Part shown: positions 22,961-36,149 of the stretch, piece by piece
How positions within the stretch are numbered: the stretch's first letter is position 1
Layout of the letters: the number at the start of each line of letters is the position of its first letter
NCBI RefSeq assembly: GCF_051348905.1
Contig: NC_135238.1
Location: forward strand, 92,131,988 to 92,195,987
DNA from: Ranitomeya variabilis
Taxonomy: Eukaryota > Chordata > Amphibia > Anura > Dendrobatidae
Reading direction: 5' to 3'
Length of the DNA: 64,000 bases
Notes under the pieces: generated by a model
Told to the model about the DNA's origin: nothing
The model's database searches: none
Seen by the model: only the letters and a program-made list of their open reading frames with translations
Made by a program: the position numbers and the translations under genes

Positions 22961-23407
22961 ACAAGCTGGAAAGCCTATGAAATCTAGGGAAGATGTCAGC
23001 ACCAATCAAAACTTTCAAGTGGTTAACTTAGCAAGACAACATTGAGTTGAGTTTCATTCCATGCACACAGAAACGAGGAACAGGATGTAATTCTCAGTCA
23101 TGAAGTCCAGCTTTAATTTGGGACTTATTTTTCTTCCAAGTTATGACACAAAATAGGCGGATTGAAGGAATTCCACGGCAGGGCCAAAGGAGGAAAAATT
23201 AGGAATGATTGAAAAGTTGGTATTAAAACCCTGAGCACTGGTTTATTTCCTACAGAGTTTGCCCCAATCTAACTTTAAAAAATAGACACTGTAGGAGATA
23301 ATATAAGGCCACTCTGACAAAAGCTGACATAAAATCTTCAGAGAAAGCACACTGACTGGTAAAAATAATCATTACATCTTATCTCCTTAGCGCATGAGCG
23401 CCATGTA

Positions 23408-23489
23408 GACGAGGTGGCCGAGTGGTTAAGGCGATGGACTGCTAATCCATTGTGCTCTGCATGCATGGGTTTGAATCCCATCCTCGTTG
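23408..23489 (+). tRNA. tRNA-Ser-GCT: tRNA-Ser (GCT), double variant C56T + C72T, unit 19
   Basis: C56T at 23472 and C72T at 23488, the counterpart of unit 8; -7 base C. Confidence 0.88.
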
Positions 23490-24085
23490 GTTTAATCTGC
23501 TTGTTACACGTTGTATTGTTTTGATTTCTTTTCTAGCCCAAGCGGTAGATACTTCAAGCTTGAAAGTTTATCTTCCTTTTTAAGAAAGCTGCTATCAAAC
23601 TTTGCAGAGTCAGAAGTGTAATTCCACTGGTTTTATCTTTTAATGCTTGATGCATCCTTTATTCTCTAAAGAAAATTATATCATCTAATTCCTTTTTAAG
23701 CACTTCGACAGCAGAGATTTTTTTCTCTCAACTGCACTATGTTAGGACTGTGGTAAAGACAGGTTTAATGTCATACAAGAACAAAAGTCCTCTTTTTTTG
23801 GCTAAAATGGCCCAAACTGAGGTGAAGAAAGAAAAGCACTGCTGACATTCGAAATCAAGATTTTCTGTTTACTAAACAGGCGCTTTGACCAACTAAGCTA
23901 AAGACAAAATCCACTATTTTTATGTTTGATGCCATCTTCCTTCCTTTTTGGCCCCTATACAGAAGAAATTCTTAATCTCACAATTGCACTATCAGTAGAG
24001 ACGCAGCCAAGGTAAATTTGAGGTTTTACGCAAGTGAAATTCCCATTTTTAAGATAGGAAGTTTGTTTTTCAGATGATGAAAACA

Positions 24086-24159
24086 AGGCACTGCTGAGAT
24101 TCGAACTCAGGATCTCCTGTTTACTAGACAGGCGCTTTAACCAACTAAGCCACAGCACC
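24086..24159 (-). tRNA. tRNA-Thr-AGT: tRNA-Thr (AGT), unit 20
   Basis: Same as unit 0. Confidence 0.97.
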
Positions 24160-24606
24160 ACAAGCTGGAAAGCCTATGAAATCTAGGGAAGATGTCAGCA
24201 CCAATCAAAACTTTCAAGTGGTTAACTTAGCAAGACAACATTGAGTTGAGTTTCATTCCATGCACACAGAAACGAGGAACAGGATGTAATTCTCAGTCAT
24301 GAAGTCCAGCTTTAATTTGGGACTTATTTTTCTTCCAAGTTATGACACAAAATAGGCGGATTGAAGGAATTCCACGGCAGGGCCAAAGGAGGAAAAATTA
24401 GGAATGATTGAAAAGTTGGTATTAAAACCCTGAGCACTGGTTTATTTCCTACAGAGTTTGCCCCAATCTAACTTTAAAAAATAGACACTGTAGGAGATAA
24501 TATAAGGCCACTCTGACAAAAGCTGACATAAAATCTTCAGAGAAAGCACACTGACTGGTAAAAATAATCATTACATCTTATCTCCTTAGCGCATGAGCGG
24601 CATGTA

Positions 24607-24688
24607 GACGAGGTGGCCGAGTGGTTAAGGCGATGGACTGCTAATCCATTGTGCTCTGCATGCATGGGTTCGAATCCCATCCTCGTCG
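24607..24688 (+). tRNA. tRNA-Ser-GCT: tRNA-Ser (GCT), unit 20
   Basis: Unaltered; -7 base G. Confidence 0.97.
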
Positions 24689-25284
24689 GTTTAATCTGCT
24701 TGTTACACGTTGTATTGTTTTGATTTCTTTTCTAGCCCAAGCGGTAGATACTTCAAGCTTGAAAGTTTATCTTCCTTTTTAAGAAAGCTGCTATCAAACT
24801 TTGCAGAGTCAGAAGTGTAATTCCACTGGTTTTATCTTTTAATGCTTGATGCATCCTTTATTCTCTAAAGAAAATTATATCATCTAATTCCTTTTTAAGC
24901 ACTTCGACAGCAGAGATTTTTTTCTCTCAACTGCACTATGTTAGGACTGTGGTAAAGACAGGTTTAATGTCATACAAGAACAAAAGTCCTCTTTTTTTGG
25001 CTAAAATGGCCCAAACTGAGGTGAAGAAAGAAAAGCACTGCTGACATTCGAAATCAAGATTTTCTGTTTACTAAACAGGCGCTTTGACCAACTAAGCTAA
25101 AGACAAAATCCACTATTTTTATGTTTGATGCCATCTTCCTTCCTTTTTGGCCCCTATACAGAAGAAATTCTTAATCTCACAATTGCACTATCAGTAGAGA
25201 CGCAGCCAAGGTAAATTTGAGGTTTTACGCAAGTGAAATTCCCATTTTTAAGATAGGAAGTTTGTTTTTCAGATGATGAAAACA

Positions 25285-25358
25285 AGGCACTGCTGAGATT
25301 CGAACTCAGGATCTCCTGTTTACTAGACAGGCGCTTTAACCAACTAAGCCACAGCACC
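25285..25358 (-). tRNA. tRNA-Thr-AGT: tRNA-Thr (AGT), unit 21
   Basis: Same as unit 0; upstream change at 25367 shared only with unit 10. Confidence 0.97.
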
Positions 25359-25805
25359 ACAAGCTGAAAAGCCTATGAAATCTAGGGAAGATGTCAGCAC
25401 CAATCAAAACTTTCAAGTGGTTAACTTAGCAAGACAACATTGAGTTGAGTTTCATTCCATGCACACAGAAACGAGGAACAGGATGTAATTCTCAGTCATG
25501 AAGTCCAGCTTTAATTTGGGACTTATTTTTCTTCCAAGTTATGACACAAAATAGGCGGATTGAAGGAATTCCACGGCAGGGCCAAAGGAGGAAAAATTAG
25601 GAATGATTGAAAAGTTGGTATTAAAACCCTGAGCACTGGTTTATTTCCTACAGAGTTTGCCCCAATCTAACTTTAAAAAATAGACACTGTAGGAGATAAT
25701 ATAAGGCCACTCTGACAAAAGCTGACATAAAATCTTCAGAGAAAGCACACTGACTGGTAAAAATAATCATTACATCTTATCTCCTTAGCGCATGAGCGGC
25801 ATGTA

Positions 25806-25887
25806 GACGAGGTGGCCGAGTGGTTAAGGCGATGGACTGCTAATCCATTGTGCTCTGCATGCATGGGTTCGAATCCCATCCTCGTTG
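25806..25887 (+). tRNA. tRNA-Ser-GCT: tRNA-Ser (GCT), C72T variant, unit 21
   Basis: C72T at 25886; -7 base G. Confidence 0.95.
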
Positions 25888-26483
25888 GTTTAATCTGCTT
25901 GTTACACGTTGTATTGTTTTGATTTCTTTTCTAGCCCAAGCGGTAGATACTTCAAGCTTGAAAGTTTATCTTCCTTTTTAAGAAAGCTGCTATCAAACTT
26001 TGCAGAGTCAGAAGTGTAATTCCACTGTTTTTATCTTTTAATGCTTGATGCATCCTTTATTCTCTAAAGAAAATTATATCATCTAATTCCTTTTTAAGCA
26101 CTTCGACAGCAGAGATTTTTTTCTCTCAACTGCACTATGTTAGGACTGTGGTAAAGACAGGTTTAATGTCATACAAGAACAAAAGTCCTCTTTTTTTGGC
26201 TAAAATGGCCCAAACTGAGGTGAAGAAAGAAAAGCACTGCTGACATTCGAAATCAAGATTTTCTGTTTACTAAACAGGCGCTTTGACCAACTAAGCTAAA
26301 GACAAAATCCACTGGTTTTATGTTTGATGCCATCTTCCTTCCTTTTTGGCCCCTATACAGAAGAAATTCTTAATCTCACAATTGCACTATCAGTAGAGAC
26401 GCAGCCAAGGTAAATTTGAGGTTTTACGCAAGTGAAATTCCCATTTTTAAGATAGGAAGTTTGTTTTTCAGATGATGAAAACA

Positions 26484-26557
26484 AGGCACTGCTGAGATTC
26501 GAACTCAGGATCTCCTGTTTACTAGACAGGCGCTTTAACCAACTAAGCCACAGCACC
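26484..26557 (-). tRNA. tRNA-Thr-AGT: tRNA-Thr (AGT), unit 22
   Basis: Same as unit 0. Confidence 0.97.
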
Positions 26558-27004
26558 ACAAGCTGGAAAGCCTATGAAATCTAGGGAAGATGTCAGCACC
26601 AATCAAAACTTTCAAGTGGTTAACTTAGCAAGACAACATTGAGTTGAGTTTCATTCCATGCACACAGAAACGAGGAACAGGATGTAATTCTCAGTCATGA
26701 AGTCCAGCTTTAATTTGGGACTTATTTTTCTTCCAAGTTATGACACAAAATAGGCGGATTGAAGGAATTCCACGGCAGGGCCAAAGGAGGAAAAATTAGG
26801 AATGATTGAAAAGTTGGTATTAAAACCCTGAGCACTGGTTTATTTCCTACAGAGTTTGCCCCAATCTAACTTTAAAAAATAGACACTGTAGGAGATAATA
26901 TAAGGCCACTCTGACAAAAGCTGACATAAAATCTTCAGAGAAAGCACACTGACTGGTAAAAATAATCATTACATCTTATCTCCTTAGCGCATGAGCGGCA
27001 TGTA

Positions 27005-27086
27005 GACGAGGTGGCCGAGTGGTTAAGGCGATGGACTGCTAATCCATTGTGCTCTGCATGCATGGGTTCGAATCCCATCCTCGTCG
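27005..27086 (+). tRNA. tRNA-Ser-GCT: tRNA-Ser (GCT), unit 22
   Basis: Unaltered; -7 base G. Confidence 0.97.
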
Positions 27087-27682
27087 GTTTAATCTGCTTG
27101 TTACACGTTGTATTGTTTTGATTTCTTTTCTAGCCCAAGCGGTAGATACTTCAAGCTTGAAAGTTTATCTTCCTTTTTAAGAAAGCTGCTATCAAACTTT
27201 GCAGAGTCAGAAGTGTAATTCCACTGGTTTTATCTTTTAATGCTTGATGCATCCTTTATTCTCTAAAGAAAATTATATCATCTAATTCCTTTTTAAGCAC
27301 TTCGACAGCAGAGATTTTTTTCTCTCAACTGCACTATGTTAGGACTGTGGTAAAGACAGGTTTAATGTCATACAAGAACAAAAGTCCTCTTTTTTTGGCT
27401 AAAATGGCCCAAACTGAGGTGAAGAAAGAAAAGCACTGCTGACATTCGAAATCAAGATTTTCTGTTTACTAAACAGGCGCTTTGACCAACTAAGCTAAAG
27501 ACAAAATCCACTGGTTTTATGTTTGATGCCATCTTCCTTCCTTTTTGGCCCCTATACAGAAGAAATTCTTAATCTCACAATTGCACTATCAGTAGAGACG
27601 CAGCCAAGGTAAATTTGAGGTTTTACGCAAGTGAAATTCCCATTTTTAAGATAGGAAGTTTGTTTTTCAGATGATGAAAACA

Positions 27683-27756
27683 AGGCACTGCTGAGATTCG
27701 AACTCAGGATCTCCTGTTTACTAGACAGGCGCTTTAACCAACTAAGCCACAGCACC
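27683..27756 (-). tRNA. tRNA-Thr-AGT: tRNA-Thr (AGT), unit 23
   Basis: Same as unit 0. Confidence 0.97.
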
Positions 27757-28203
27757 ACAAGCTGGAAAGCCTATGAAATCTAGGGAAGATGTCAGCACCA
27801 ATCAAAACTTTCAAGTGGTTAACTTAGCAAGACAACATTGAGTTGAGTTTCATTCCATGCACACAGAAACGAGGAACAGGATGTAATTCTCAGTCATGAA
27901 GTCCAGCTTTAATTTGGGACTTATTTTTCTTCCAAGTTATGACACAAAATAGGCGGATTGAAGGAATTCCACGGCAGGGCCAAAGGAGGAAAAATTAGGA
28001 ATGATTGAAAAGTTGGTATTAAAACCCTGAGCACTGGTTTATTTCCTACAGAGTTTGCCCCAATCTAACTTTAAAAAATAGACACTGTAGGAGATAATAT
28101 AAGGCCACTCTGACAAAAGCTGACATAAAATCTTCAGAGAAAGCACACTGACTGGTAAAAATAATCATTACATCTTATCTCCTTAGCGCATGAGCGGCAT
28201 GTA

Positions 28204-28285
28204 GACGAGGTGGCCGAGTGGTTAAGGCGATGGACTGCTAATCCATTGTGCTCTGCATGCATGGGTTCGAATCCCATCCTCGTTG
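28204..28285 (+). tRNA. tRNA-Ser-GCT: tRNA-Ser (GCT), C72T variant, unit 23
   Basis: C72T at 28284; -7 base G. Confidence 0.95.
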
Positions 28286-28881
28286 GTTTAATCTGCTTGT
28301 TACACGTTGTATTGTTTTGATTTCTTTTCTAGCCCAAGCGGTAGATACTTCAAGCTTGAAAGTTTATCTTCCTTTTTAAGAAAGCTGCTATCAAACTTTG
28401 CAGAGTCAGAAGTGTAATTCCACTGGTTTTATCTTTTAATGCTTGATGCATCCTTTATTCTCTAAAGAAAATTATATCATCTAATTCCTTTTTAAGCACT
28501 TCGACAGCAGAGATTTTTTTCTCTCAACTGCACTATGTTAGGACTGTGGTAAAGACAGGTTTAATGTCATACAAGAACAAAAGTCCTCTTTTTTTGGCTA
28601 AAATGGCCCAAACTGAGGTGAAGAAAGAAAAGCACTGCTGACATTCGAAATCAAGATTTTCTGTTTACTAAACAGGCGCTTTGACCAACTAAGCTAAAGA
28701 CAAAATCCACTGGTTTTATGTTTGATGCCATCTTCCTTCCTTTTTGGCCCCTATACAGAAGAAATTCTTAATCTCACAATTGCACTATCAGTAGAGACGC
28801 AGCCAAGGTAAATTTGAGGTTTTACGCAAGTGAAATTCCCATTTTTAAGATAGGAAGTTTGTTTTTCAGATGATGAAAACA

Positions 28882-28955
28882 AGGCACTGCTGAGATTCGA
28901 ACTCAGGATCTCCTGTTTACTAGACAGGCGCTTTAACCAACTAAGCCACAGCACC
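28882..28955 (-). tRNA. tRNA-Thr-AGT: tRNA-Thr (AGT), unit 24
   Basis: Same as unit 0. Confidence 0.97.
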
Positions 28956-29402
28956 ACAAGCTGGAAAGCCTATGAAATCTAGGGAAGATGTCAGCACCAA
29001 TCAAAACTTTCAAGTGGTTAACTTAGCAAGACAACATTGAGTTGAGTTTCATTCCATGCACACAGAAACGAGGAACAGGATGTAATTCTCAGTCATGAAG
29101 TCCAGCTTTAATTTGGGACTTATTTTTCTTCCAAGTTATGACACAAAATAGGCGGATTGAAGGAATTCCACGGCAGGGCCAAAGGAGGAAAAATTAGGAA
29201 TGATTGAAAAGTTGGTATTAAAACCCTGAGCACTGGTTTATTTCCTACAGAGTTTGCCCCAATCTAACTTTAAAAAATAGACACTGTAGGAGATAATATA
29301 AGGCCACTCTGACAAAAGCTGACATAAAATCTTCAGAGAAAGCACACTGACTGGTAAAAATAATCATTACATCTTATCTCCTTAGCGCATGAGCGGCATG
29401 TA

Positions 29403-29484
29403 GACGAGGTGGCCGAGTGGTTAAGGCGATGGACTGCTAATCCATTGTGCTCTGCATGCATGGGTTCGAATCCCATCCTCGTCG
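29403..29484 (+). tRNA. tRNA-Ser-GCT: tRNA-Ser (GCT), unit 24
   Basis: Unaltered; -7 base G. Confidence 0.97.
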
Positions 29485-30080
29485 GTTTAATCTGCTTGTT
29501 ACACGTTGTATTGTTTTGATTTCTTTTCTAGCCCAAGCGGTAGATACTTCAAGCTTGAAAGTTTATCTTCCTTTTTAAGAAAGCTGCTATCAAACTTTGC
29601 AGAGTCAGAAGTGTAATTCCACTGGTTTTATCTTTTAATGCTTGATGCATCCTTTATTCTCTAAAGAAAATTATATCATCTAATTCCTTTTTAAGCACTT
29701 CGACAGCAGAGATTTTTTTCTCTCAACTGCACTATGTTAGGACTGTGGTAAAGACAGGTTTAATGTCATACAAGAACAAAAGTCCTCTTTTTTTGGCTAA
29801 AATGGCCCAAACTGAGGTGAAGAAAGAAAAGCACTGCTGACATTCGAAATCAAGATTTTCTGTTTACTAAACAGGCGCTTTGACCAACTAAGCTAAAGAC
29901 AAAATCCACTGGTTTTATGTTTGATGCCATCTTCCTTCCTTTTTGGCCCCTATACAGAAGAAATTCTTAATCTCACAATTGCACTATCAGTAGAGACGCA
30001 GCCAAGGTAAATTTGAGGTTTTACGCAAGTGAAATTCCCATTTTTAAGATAGGAAGTTTGTTTTTCAGATGATGAAAACA

Positions 30081-30154
30081 AGGCACTGCTGAGATTCGAA
30101 CTCAGGATCTCCTGTTTACTAGACAGGCGCTTTAACCAACTAAGCCACAGCACC
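30081..30154 (-). tRNA. tRNA-Thr-AGT: tRNA-Thr (AGT), unit 25
   Basis: Same as unit 0. Confidence 0.97.
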
Positions 30155-30601
30155 ACAAGCTGGAAAGCCTATGAAATCTAGGGAAGATGTCAGCACCAAT
30201 CAAAACTTTCAAGTGGTTAACTTAGCAAGACAACATTGAGTTGAGTTTCATTCCATGCACACAGAAACGAGGAACAGGATGTAATTCTCAGTCATGAAGT
30301 CCAGCTTTAATTTGGGACTTATTTTTCTTCCAAGTTATGACACAAAATAGGCGGATTGAAGGAATTCCACGGCAGGGCCAAAGGAGGAAAAATTAGGAAT
30401 GATTGAAAAGTTGGTATTAAAACCCTGAGCACTGGTTTATTTCCTACAGAGTTTGCCCCAATCTAACTTTAAAAAATAGACACTGTAGGAGATAATATAA
30501 GGCCACTCTGACAAAAGCTGACATAAAATCTTCAGAGAAAGCACACTGACTGGTAAAAATAATCATTACATCTTATCTCCTTAGCGCATGAGCGCCATGT
30601 A

Positions 30602-30683
30602 GACGAGGTGGCCGAGTGGTTAAGGCGATGGACTGCTAATCCATTGTGCTCTGCATGCATGGGTTTGAATCCCATCCTCGTCG
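30602..30683 (+). tRNA. tRNA-Ser-GCT: tRNA-Ser (GCT), C56T variant, unit 25
   Basis: C56T at 30666; -7 base C. Confidence 0.9.
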
Positions 30684-31279
30684 GTTTAATCTGCTTGTTA
30701 CACGTTGTATTGTTTTGATTTCTTTTCTAGCCCAAGCGGTAGATACTTCAAGCTTGAAAGTTTATCTTCCTTTTTAAGAAAGCTGCTATCAAACTTTGCA
30801 GAGTCAGAAGTGTAATTCCACTGGTTTTATCTTTTAATGCTTGATGCATCCTTTATTCTCTAAAGAAAATTATATCATCTAATTCCTTTTTAAGCACTTC
30901 GACAGCAGAGATTTTTTTCTCTCAACTGCACTATGTTAGGACTGTGGTAAAGACAGGTTTAATGTCATACAAGAACAAAAGTCCTCTTTTTTTGGCTAAA
31001 ATGGCCCAAACTGAGGTGAAGAAAGAAAAGCACTGCTGACATTCGAAATCAAGATTTTCTGTTTACTAAACAGGCGCTTTGACCAACTAAGCTAAAGACA
31101 AAATCCACTATTTTTATGTTTGATGCCATCTTCCTTCCTTTTTGGCCCCTATACAGAAGAAATTCTTAATCTCACAATTGCACTATCAGTAGAGACGCAG
31201 CCAAGGTAAATTTGAGGTTTTACGCAAGTGAAATTCCCATTTTTAAGATAGGAAGTTTGTTTTTCAGATGATGAAAACA

Positions 31280-31353
31280 AGGCACTGCTGAGATTCGAAC
31301 TCAGGATCTCCTGTTTACTAGACAGGCGCTTTAACCAACTAAGCCACAGCACC
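31280..31353 (-). tRNA. tRNA-Thr-AGT: tRNA-Thr (AGT), unit 26
   Basis: Same as unit 0. Confidence 0.97.
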
Positions 31354-31800
31354 ACAAGCTGGAAAGCCTATGAAATCTAGGGAAGATGTCAGCACCAATC
31401 AAAACTTTCAAGTGGTTAACTTAGCAAGACAACATTGAGTTGAGTTTCATTCCATGCACACAGAAACGAGGAACAGGATGTAATTCTCAGTCATGAAGTC
31501 CAGCTTTAATTTGGGACTTATTTTTCTTCCAAGTTATGACACAAAATAGGCGGATTGAAGGAATTCCACGGCAGGGCCAAAGGAGGAAAAATTAGGAATG
31601 ATTGAAAAGTTGGTATTAAAACCCTGAGCACTGGTTTATTTCCTACAGAGTTTGCCCCAATCTAACTTTAAAAAATAGACACTGTAGGAGATAATATAAG
31701 GCCACTCTGACAAAAGCTGACATAAAATCTTCAGAGAAAGCACACTGACTGGTAAAAATAATCATTACATCTTATCTCCTTAGCGCATGAGCGGCATGTA

Positions 31801-31882
31801 GACGAGGTGGCCGAGTGGTTAAGGCGATGGACTGCTAATCCATTGTGCTCTGCATGCATGGGTTCGAATCCCATCCTCGTTG
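31801..31882 (+). tRNA. tRNA-Ser-GCT: tRNA-Ser (GCT), C72T variant, unit 26
   Basis: C72T at 31881; -7 base G. Confidence 0.95.
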
Positions 31883-32478
31883 GTTTAATCTGCTTGTTAC
31901 ACGTTGTATTGTTTTGATTTCTTTTCTAGCCCAAGCGGTAGATACTTCAAGCTTGAAAGTTTATCTTCCTTTTTAAGAAAGCTGCTATCAAACTTTGCAG
32001 AGTCAGAAGTGTAATTCCACTGGTTTTATCTTTTAATGCTTGATGCATCCTTTATTCTCTAAAGAAAATTATATCATCTAATTCCTTTTTAAGCACTTCG
32101 ACAGCAGAGATTTTTTTCTCTCAACTGCACTATGTTAGGACTGTGGTAAAGACAGGTTTAATGTCATACAAGAACAAAAGTCCTCTTTTTTTGGCTAAAA
32201 TGGCCCAAACTGAGGTGAAGAAAGAAAAGCACTGCTGACATTCGAAATCAAGATTTTCTGTTTACTAAACAGGCGCTTTGACCAACTAAGCTAAAGACAA
32301 AATCCACTATTTTTATGTTTGATGCCATCTTCCTTCCTTTTTGGCCCCTATACAGAAGAAATTCTTAATCTCACAATTGCACTATCAGTAGAGACGCAGC
32401 CAAGGTAAATTTGAGGTTTTACGCAAGTGAAATTCCCATTTTTAAGATAGGAAGTTTGTTTTTCAGATGATGAAAACA

Positions 32479-32552
32479 AGGCACTGCTGAGATTCGAACT
32501 CAGGATCTCCTGTTTACTAGACAGGCGCTTTAACCAACTAAGCCACAGCACC
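32479..32552 (-). tRNA. tRNA-Thr-AGT: tRNA-Thr (AGT), unit 27
   Basis: Same as unit 0. Confidence 0.97.
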
Positions 32553-32999
32553 ACAAGCTGGAAAGCCTATGAAATCTAGGGAAGATGTCAGCACCAATCA
32601 AAACTTTCAAGTGGTTAACTTAGCAAGACAACATTGAGTTGAGTTTCATTCCATGCACACAGAAACGAGGAACAGGATGTAATTCTCAGTCATGAAGTCC
32701 AGCTTTAATTTGGGACTTATTTTTCTTCCAAGTTATGACACAAAATAGGCGGATTGAAGGAATTCCACGGCAGGGCCAAAGGAGGAAAAATTAGGAATGA
32801 TTGAAAAGTTGGTATTAAAACCCTGAGCACTGGTTTATTTCCTACAGAGTTTGCCCCAATCTAACTTTAAAAAATAGACACTGTAGGAGATAATATAAGG
32901 CCACTCTGACAAAAGCTGACATAAAATCTTCAGAGAAAGCACACTGACTGGTAAAAATAATCATTACATCTTATCTCCTTAGCGCATGAGCGGCATGTA

Positions 33000-33081
33000 G
33001 ACGAGGTGGCCGAGTGGTTAAGGCGATGGACTGCTAATCCATTGTGCTCTGCATGCATGGGTTCGAATCCCATCCTCGTCG
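33000..33081 (+). tRNA. tRNA-Ser-GCT: tRNA-Ser (GCT), unit 27
   Basis: Unaltered; -7 base G. Confidence 0.97.
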
Positions 33082-33677
33082 GTTTAATCTGCTTGTTACA
33101 CGTTGTATTGTTTTGATTTCTTTTCTAGCCCAAGCGGTAGATACTTCAAGCTTGAAAGTTTATCTTCCTTTTTAAGAAAGCTGCTATCAAACTTTGCAGA
33201 GTCAGAAGTGTAATTCCACTGGTTTTATCTTTTAATGCTTGATGCATCCTTTATTCTCTAAAGAAAATTATATCATCTAATTCCTTTTTAAGCACTTCGA
33301 CAGCAGAGATTTTTTTCTCTCAACTGCACTATGTTAGGACTGTGGTAAAGACAGGTTTAATGTCATACAAGAACAAAAGTCCTCTTTTTTTGGCTAAAAT
33401 GGCCCAAACTGAGGTGAAGAAAGAAAAGCACTGCTGACATTCGAAATCAAGATTTTCTGTTTACTAAACAGGCGCTTTGACCAACTAAGCTAAAGACAAA
33501 ATCCACTGGTTTTATGTTTGATGCCATCTTCCTTCCTTTTTGGCCCCTATACAGAAGAAATTCTTAATCTCACAATTGCACTATCAGTAGAGACGCAGCC
33601 AAGGTAAATTTGAGGTTTTACGCAAGTGAAATTCCCATTTTTAAGATAGGAAGTTTGTTTTTCAGATGATGAAAACA

Positions 33678-33751
33678 AGGCACTGCTGAGATTCGAACTC
33701 AGGATCTCCTGTTTACTAGACAGGCGCTTTAACCAACTAAGCCACAGCACC
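33678..33751 (-). tRNA. tRNA-Thr-AGT: tRNA-Thr (AGT), unit 28
   Basis: Same as unit 0. Confidence 0.97.
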
Positions 33752-34198
33752 ACAAGCTGGAAAGCCTATGAAATCTAGGGAAGATGTCAGCACCAATCAA
33801 AACTTTCAAGTGGTTAACTTAGCAAGACAACATTGAGTTGAGTTTCATTCCATGCACACAGAAACGAGGAACAGGATGTAATTCTCAGTCATGAAGTCCA
33901 GCTTTAATTTGGGACTTATTTTTCTTCCAAGTTATGACACAAAATAGGCGGATTGAAGGAATTCCACGGCAGGGCCAAAGGAGGAAAAATTAGGAATGAT
34001 TGAAAAGTTGGTATTAAAACCCTGAGCACTGGTTTATTTCCTACAGAGTTTGCCCCAATCTAACTTTAAAAAATAGACACTGTAGGAGATAATATAAGGC
34101 CACTCTGACAAAAGCTGACATAAAATCTTCAGAGAAAGCACACTGACTGGTAAAAATAATCATTACATCTTATCTCCTTAGCGCATGAGCGGCATGTA

Positions 34199-34280
34199 GA
34201 CGAGGTGGCCGAGTGGTTAAGGCGATGGACTGCTAATCCATTGTGCTCTGCATGCATGGGTTCGAATCCCATCCTCGTCG
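34199..34280 (+). tRNA. tRNA-Ser-GCT: tRNA-Ser (GCT), unit 28
   Basis: Unaltered; -7 base G. Confidence 0.97.
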
Positions 34281-34876
34281 GTTTAATCTGCTTGTTACAC
34301 GTTGTATTGTTTTGATTTCTTTTCTAGCCCAAGCGGTAGATACTTCAAGCTTGAAAGTTTATCTTCCTTTTTAAGAAAGCTGCTATCAAACTTTGCAGAG
34401 TCAGAAGTGTAATTCCACTGGTTTTATCTTTTAATGCTTGATGCATCCTTTATTCTCTAAAGAAAATTATATCATCTAATTCCTTTTTAAGCACTTCGAC
34501 AGCAGAGATTTTTTTCTCTCAACTGCACTATGTTAGGACTGTGGTAAAGACAGGTTTAATGTCATACAAGAACAAAAGTCCTCTTTTTTTGGCTAAAATG
34601 GCCCAAACTGAGGTGAAGAAAGAAAAGCACTGCTGACATTCGAAATCAAGATTTTCTGTTTACTAAACAGGCGCTTTGACCAACTAAGCTAAAGACAAAA
34701 TCCACTGGTTTTATGTTTGATGCCATCTTCCTTCCTTTTTGGCCCCTATACAGAAGAAATTCTTAATCTCACAATTGCACTATCAGTAGAGACGCAGCCA
34801 AGGTAAATTTGAGGTTTTACGCAAGTGAAATTCCCATTTTTAAGATAGGAAGTTTGTTTTTCAGATGATGAAAACA

Positions 34877-34950
34877 AGGCACTGCTGAGATTCGAACTCA
34901 GGATCTCCTGTTTACTAGACAGGCGCTTTAACCAACTAAGCCACAGCACC
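34877..34950 (-). tRNA. tRNA-Thr-AGT: tRNA-Thr (AGT), unit 29
   Basis: Same as unit 0. Confidence 0.97.
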
Positions 34951-35397
34951 ACAAGCTGGAAAGCCTATGAAATCTAGGGAAGATGTCAGCACCAATCAAA
35001 ACTTTCAAGTGGTTAACTTAGCAAGACAACATTGAGTTGAGTTTCATTCCATGCACACAGAAACGAGGAACAGGATGTAATTCTCAGTCATGAAGTCCAG
35101 CTTTAATTTGGGACTTATTTTTCTTCCAAGTTATGACACAAAATAGGCGGATTGAAGGAATTCCACGGCAGGGCCAAAGGAGGAAAAATTAGGAATGATT
35201 GAAAAGTTGGTATTAAAACCCTGAGCACTGGTTTATTTCCTACAGAGTTTGCCCCAATCTAACTTTAAAAAATAGACACTGTAGGAGATAATATAAGGCC
35301 ACTCTGACAAAAGCTGACATAAAATCTTCAGAGAAAGCACACTGACTGGTAAAAATAATCATTACATCTTATCTCCTTAGCGCATGAGCGCCATGTA

Positions 35398-35479
35398 GAC
35401 GAGGTGGCCGAGTGGTTAAGGCGATGGACTGCTAATCCATTGTGCTCTGCATGCATGGGTTTGAATCCCATCCTCGTCG
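35398..35479 (+). tRNA. tRNA-Ser-GCT: tRNA-Ser (GCT), C56T variant, unit 29
   Basis: C56T at 35462; -7 base C. Confidence 0.9.
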
Positions 35480-36075
35480 GTTTAATCTGCTTGTTACACG
35501 TTGTATTGTTTTGATTTCTTTTCTAGCCCAAGCGGTAGATACTTCAAGCTTGAAAGTTTATCTTCCTTTTTAAGAAAGCTGCTATCAAACTTTGCAGAGT
35601 CAGAAGTGTAATTCCACTGGTTTTATCTTTTAATGCTTGATGCATCCTTTATTCTCTAAAGAAAATTATATCATCTAATTCCTTTTTAAGCACTTCGACA
35701 GCAGAGATTTTTTTCTCTCAACTGCACTATGTTAGGACTGTGGTAAAGACAGGTTTAATGTCATACAAGAACAAAAGTCCTCTTTTTTTGGCTAAAATGG
35801 CCCAAACTGAGGTGAAGAAAGAAAAGCACTGCTGACATTCGAAATCAAGATTTTCTGTTTACTAAACAGGCGCTTTGACCAACTAAGCTAAAGACAAAAT
35901 CCACTATTTTTATGTTTGATGCCATCTTCCTTCCTTTTTGGCCCCTATACAGAAGAAATTCTTAATCTCACAATTGCACTATCAGTAGAGACGCAGCCAA
36001 GGTAAATTTGAGGTTTTACGCAAGTGAAATTCCCATTTTTAAGATAGGAAGTTTGTTTTTCAGATGATGAAAACA

Positions 36076-36149
36076 AGGCACTGCTGAGATTCGAACTCAG
36101 GATCTCCTGTTTACTAGACAGGCGCTTTAACCAACTAAGCCACAGCACC
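36076..36149 (-). tRNA. tRNA-Thr-AGT: tRNA-Thr (AGT), unit 30
   Basis: Same as unit 0. Confidence 0.97.

Larger units (their letters stand above)
21010..26352. repeat. Higher-order block, right copy (units 17-21)
   Basis: This repeats the variant order of units 6-10 at an offset of 13,189 bp. Similarity extends leftwards at a 12-unit offset (units 3-4 resemble 15-16), so one unit was gained in the left copy or lost in the right. It ends by units 11 and 22, which differ. Confidence 0.85.
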
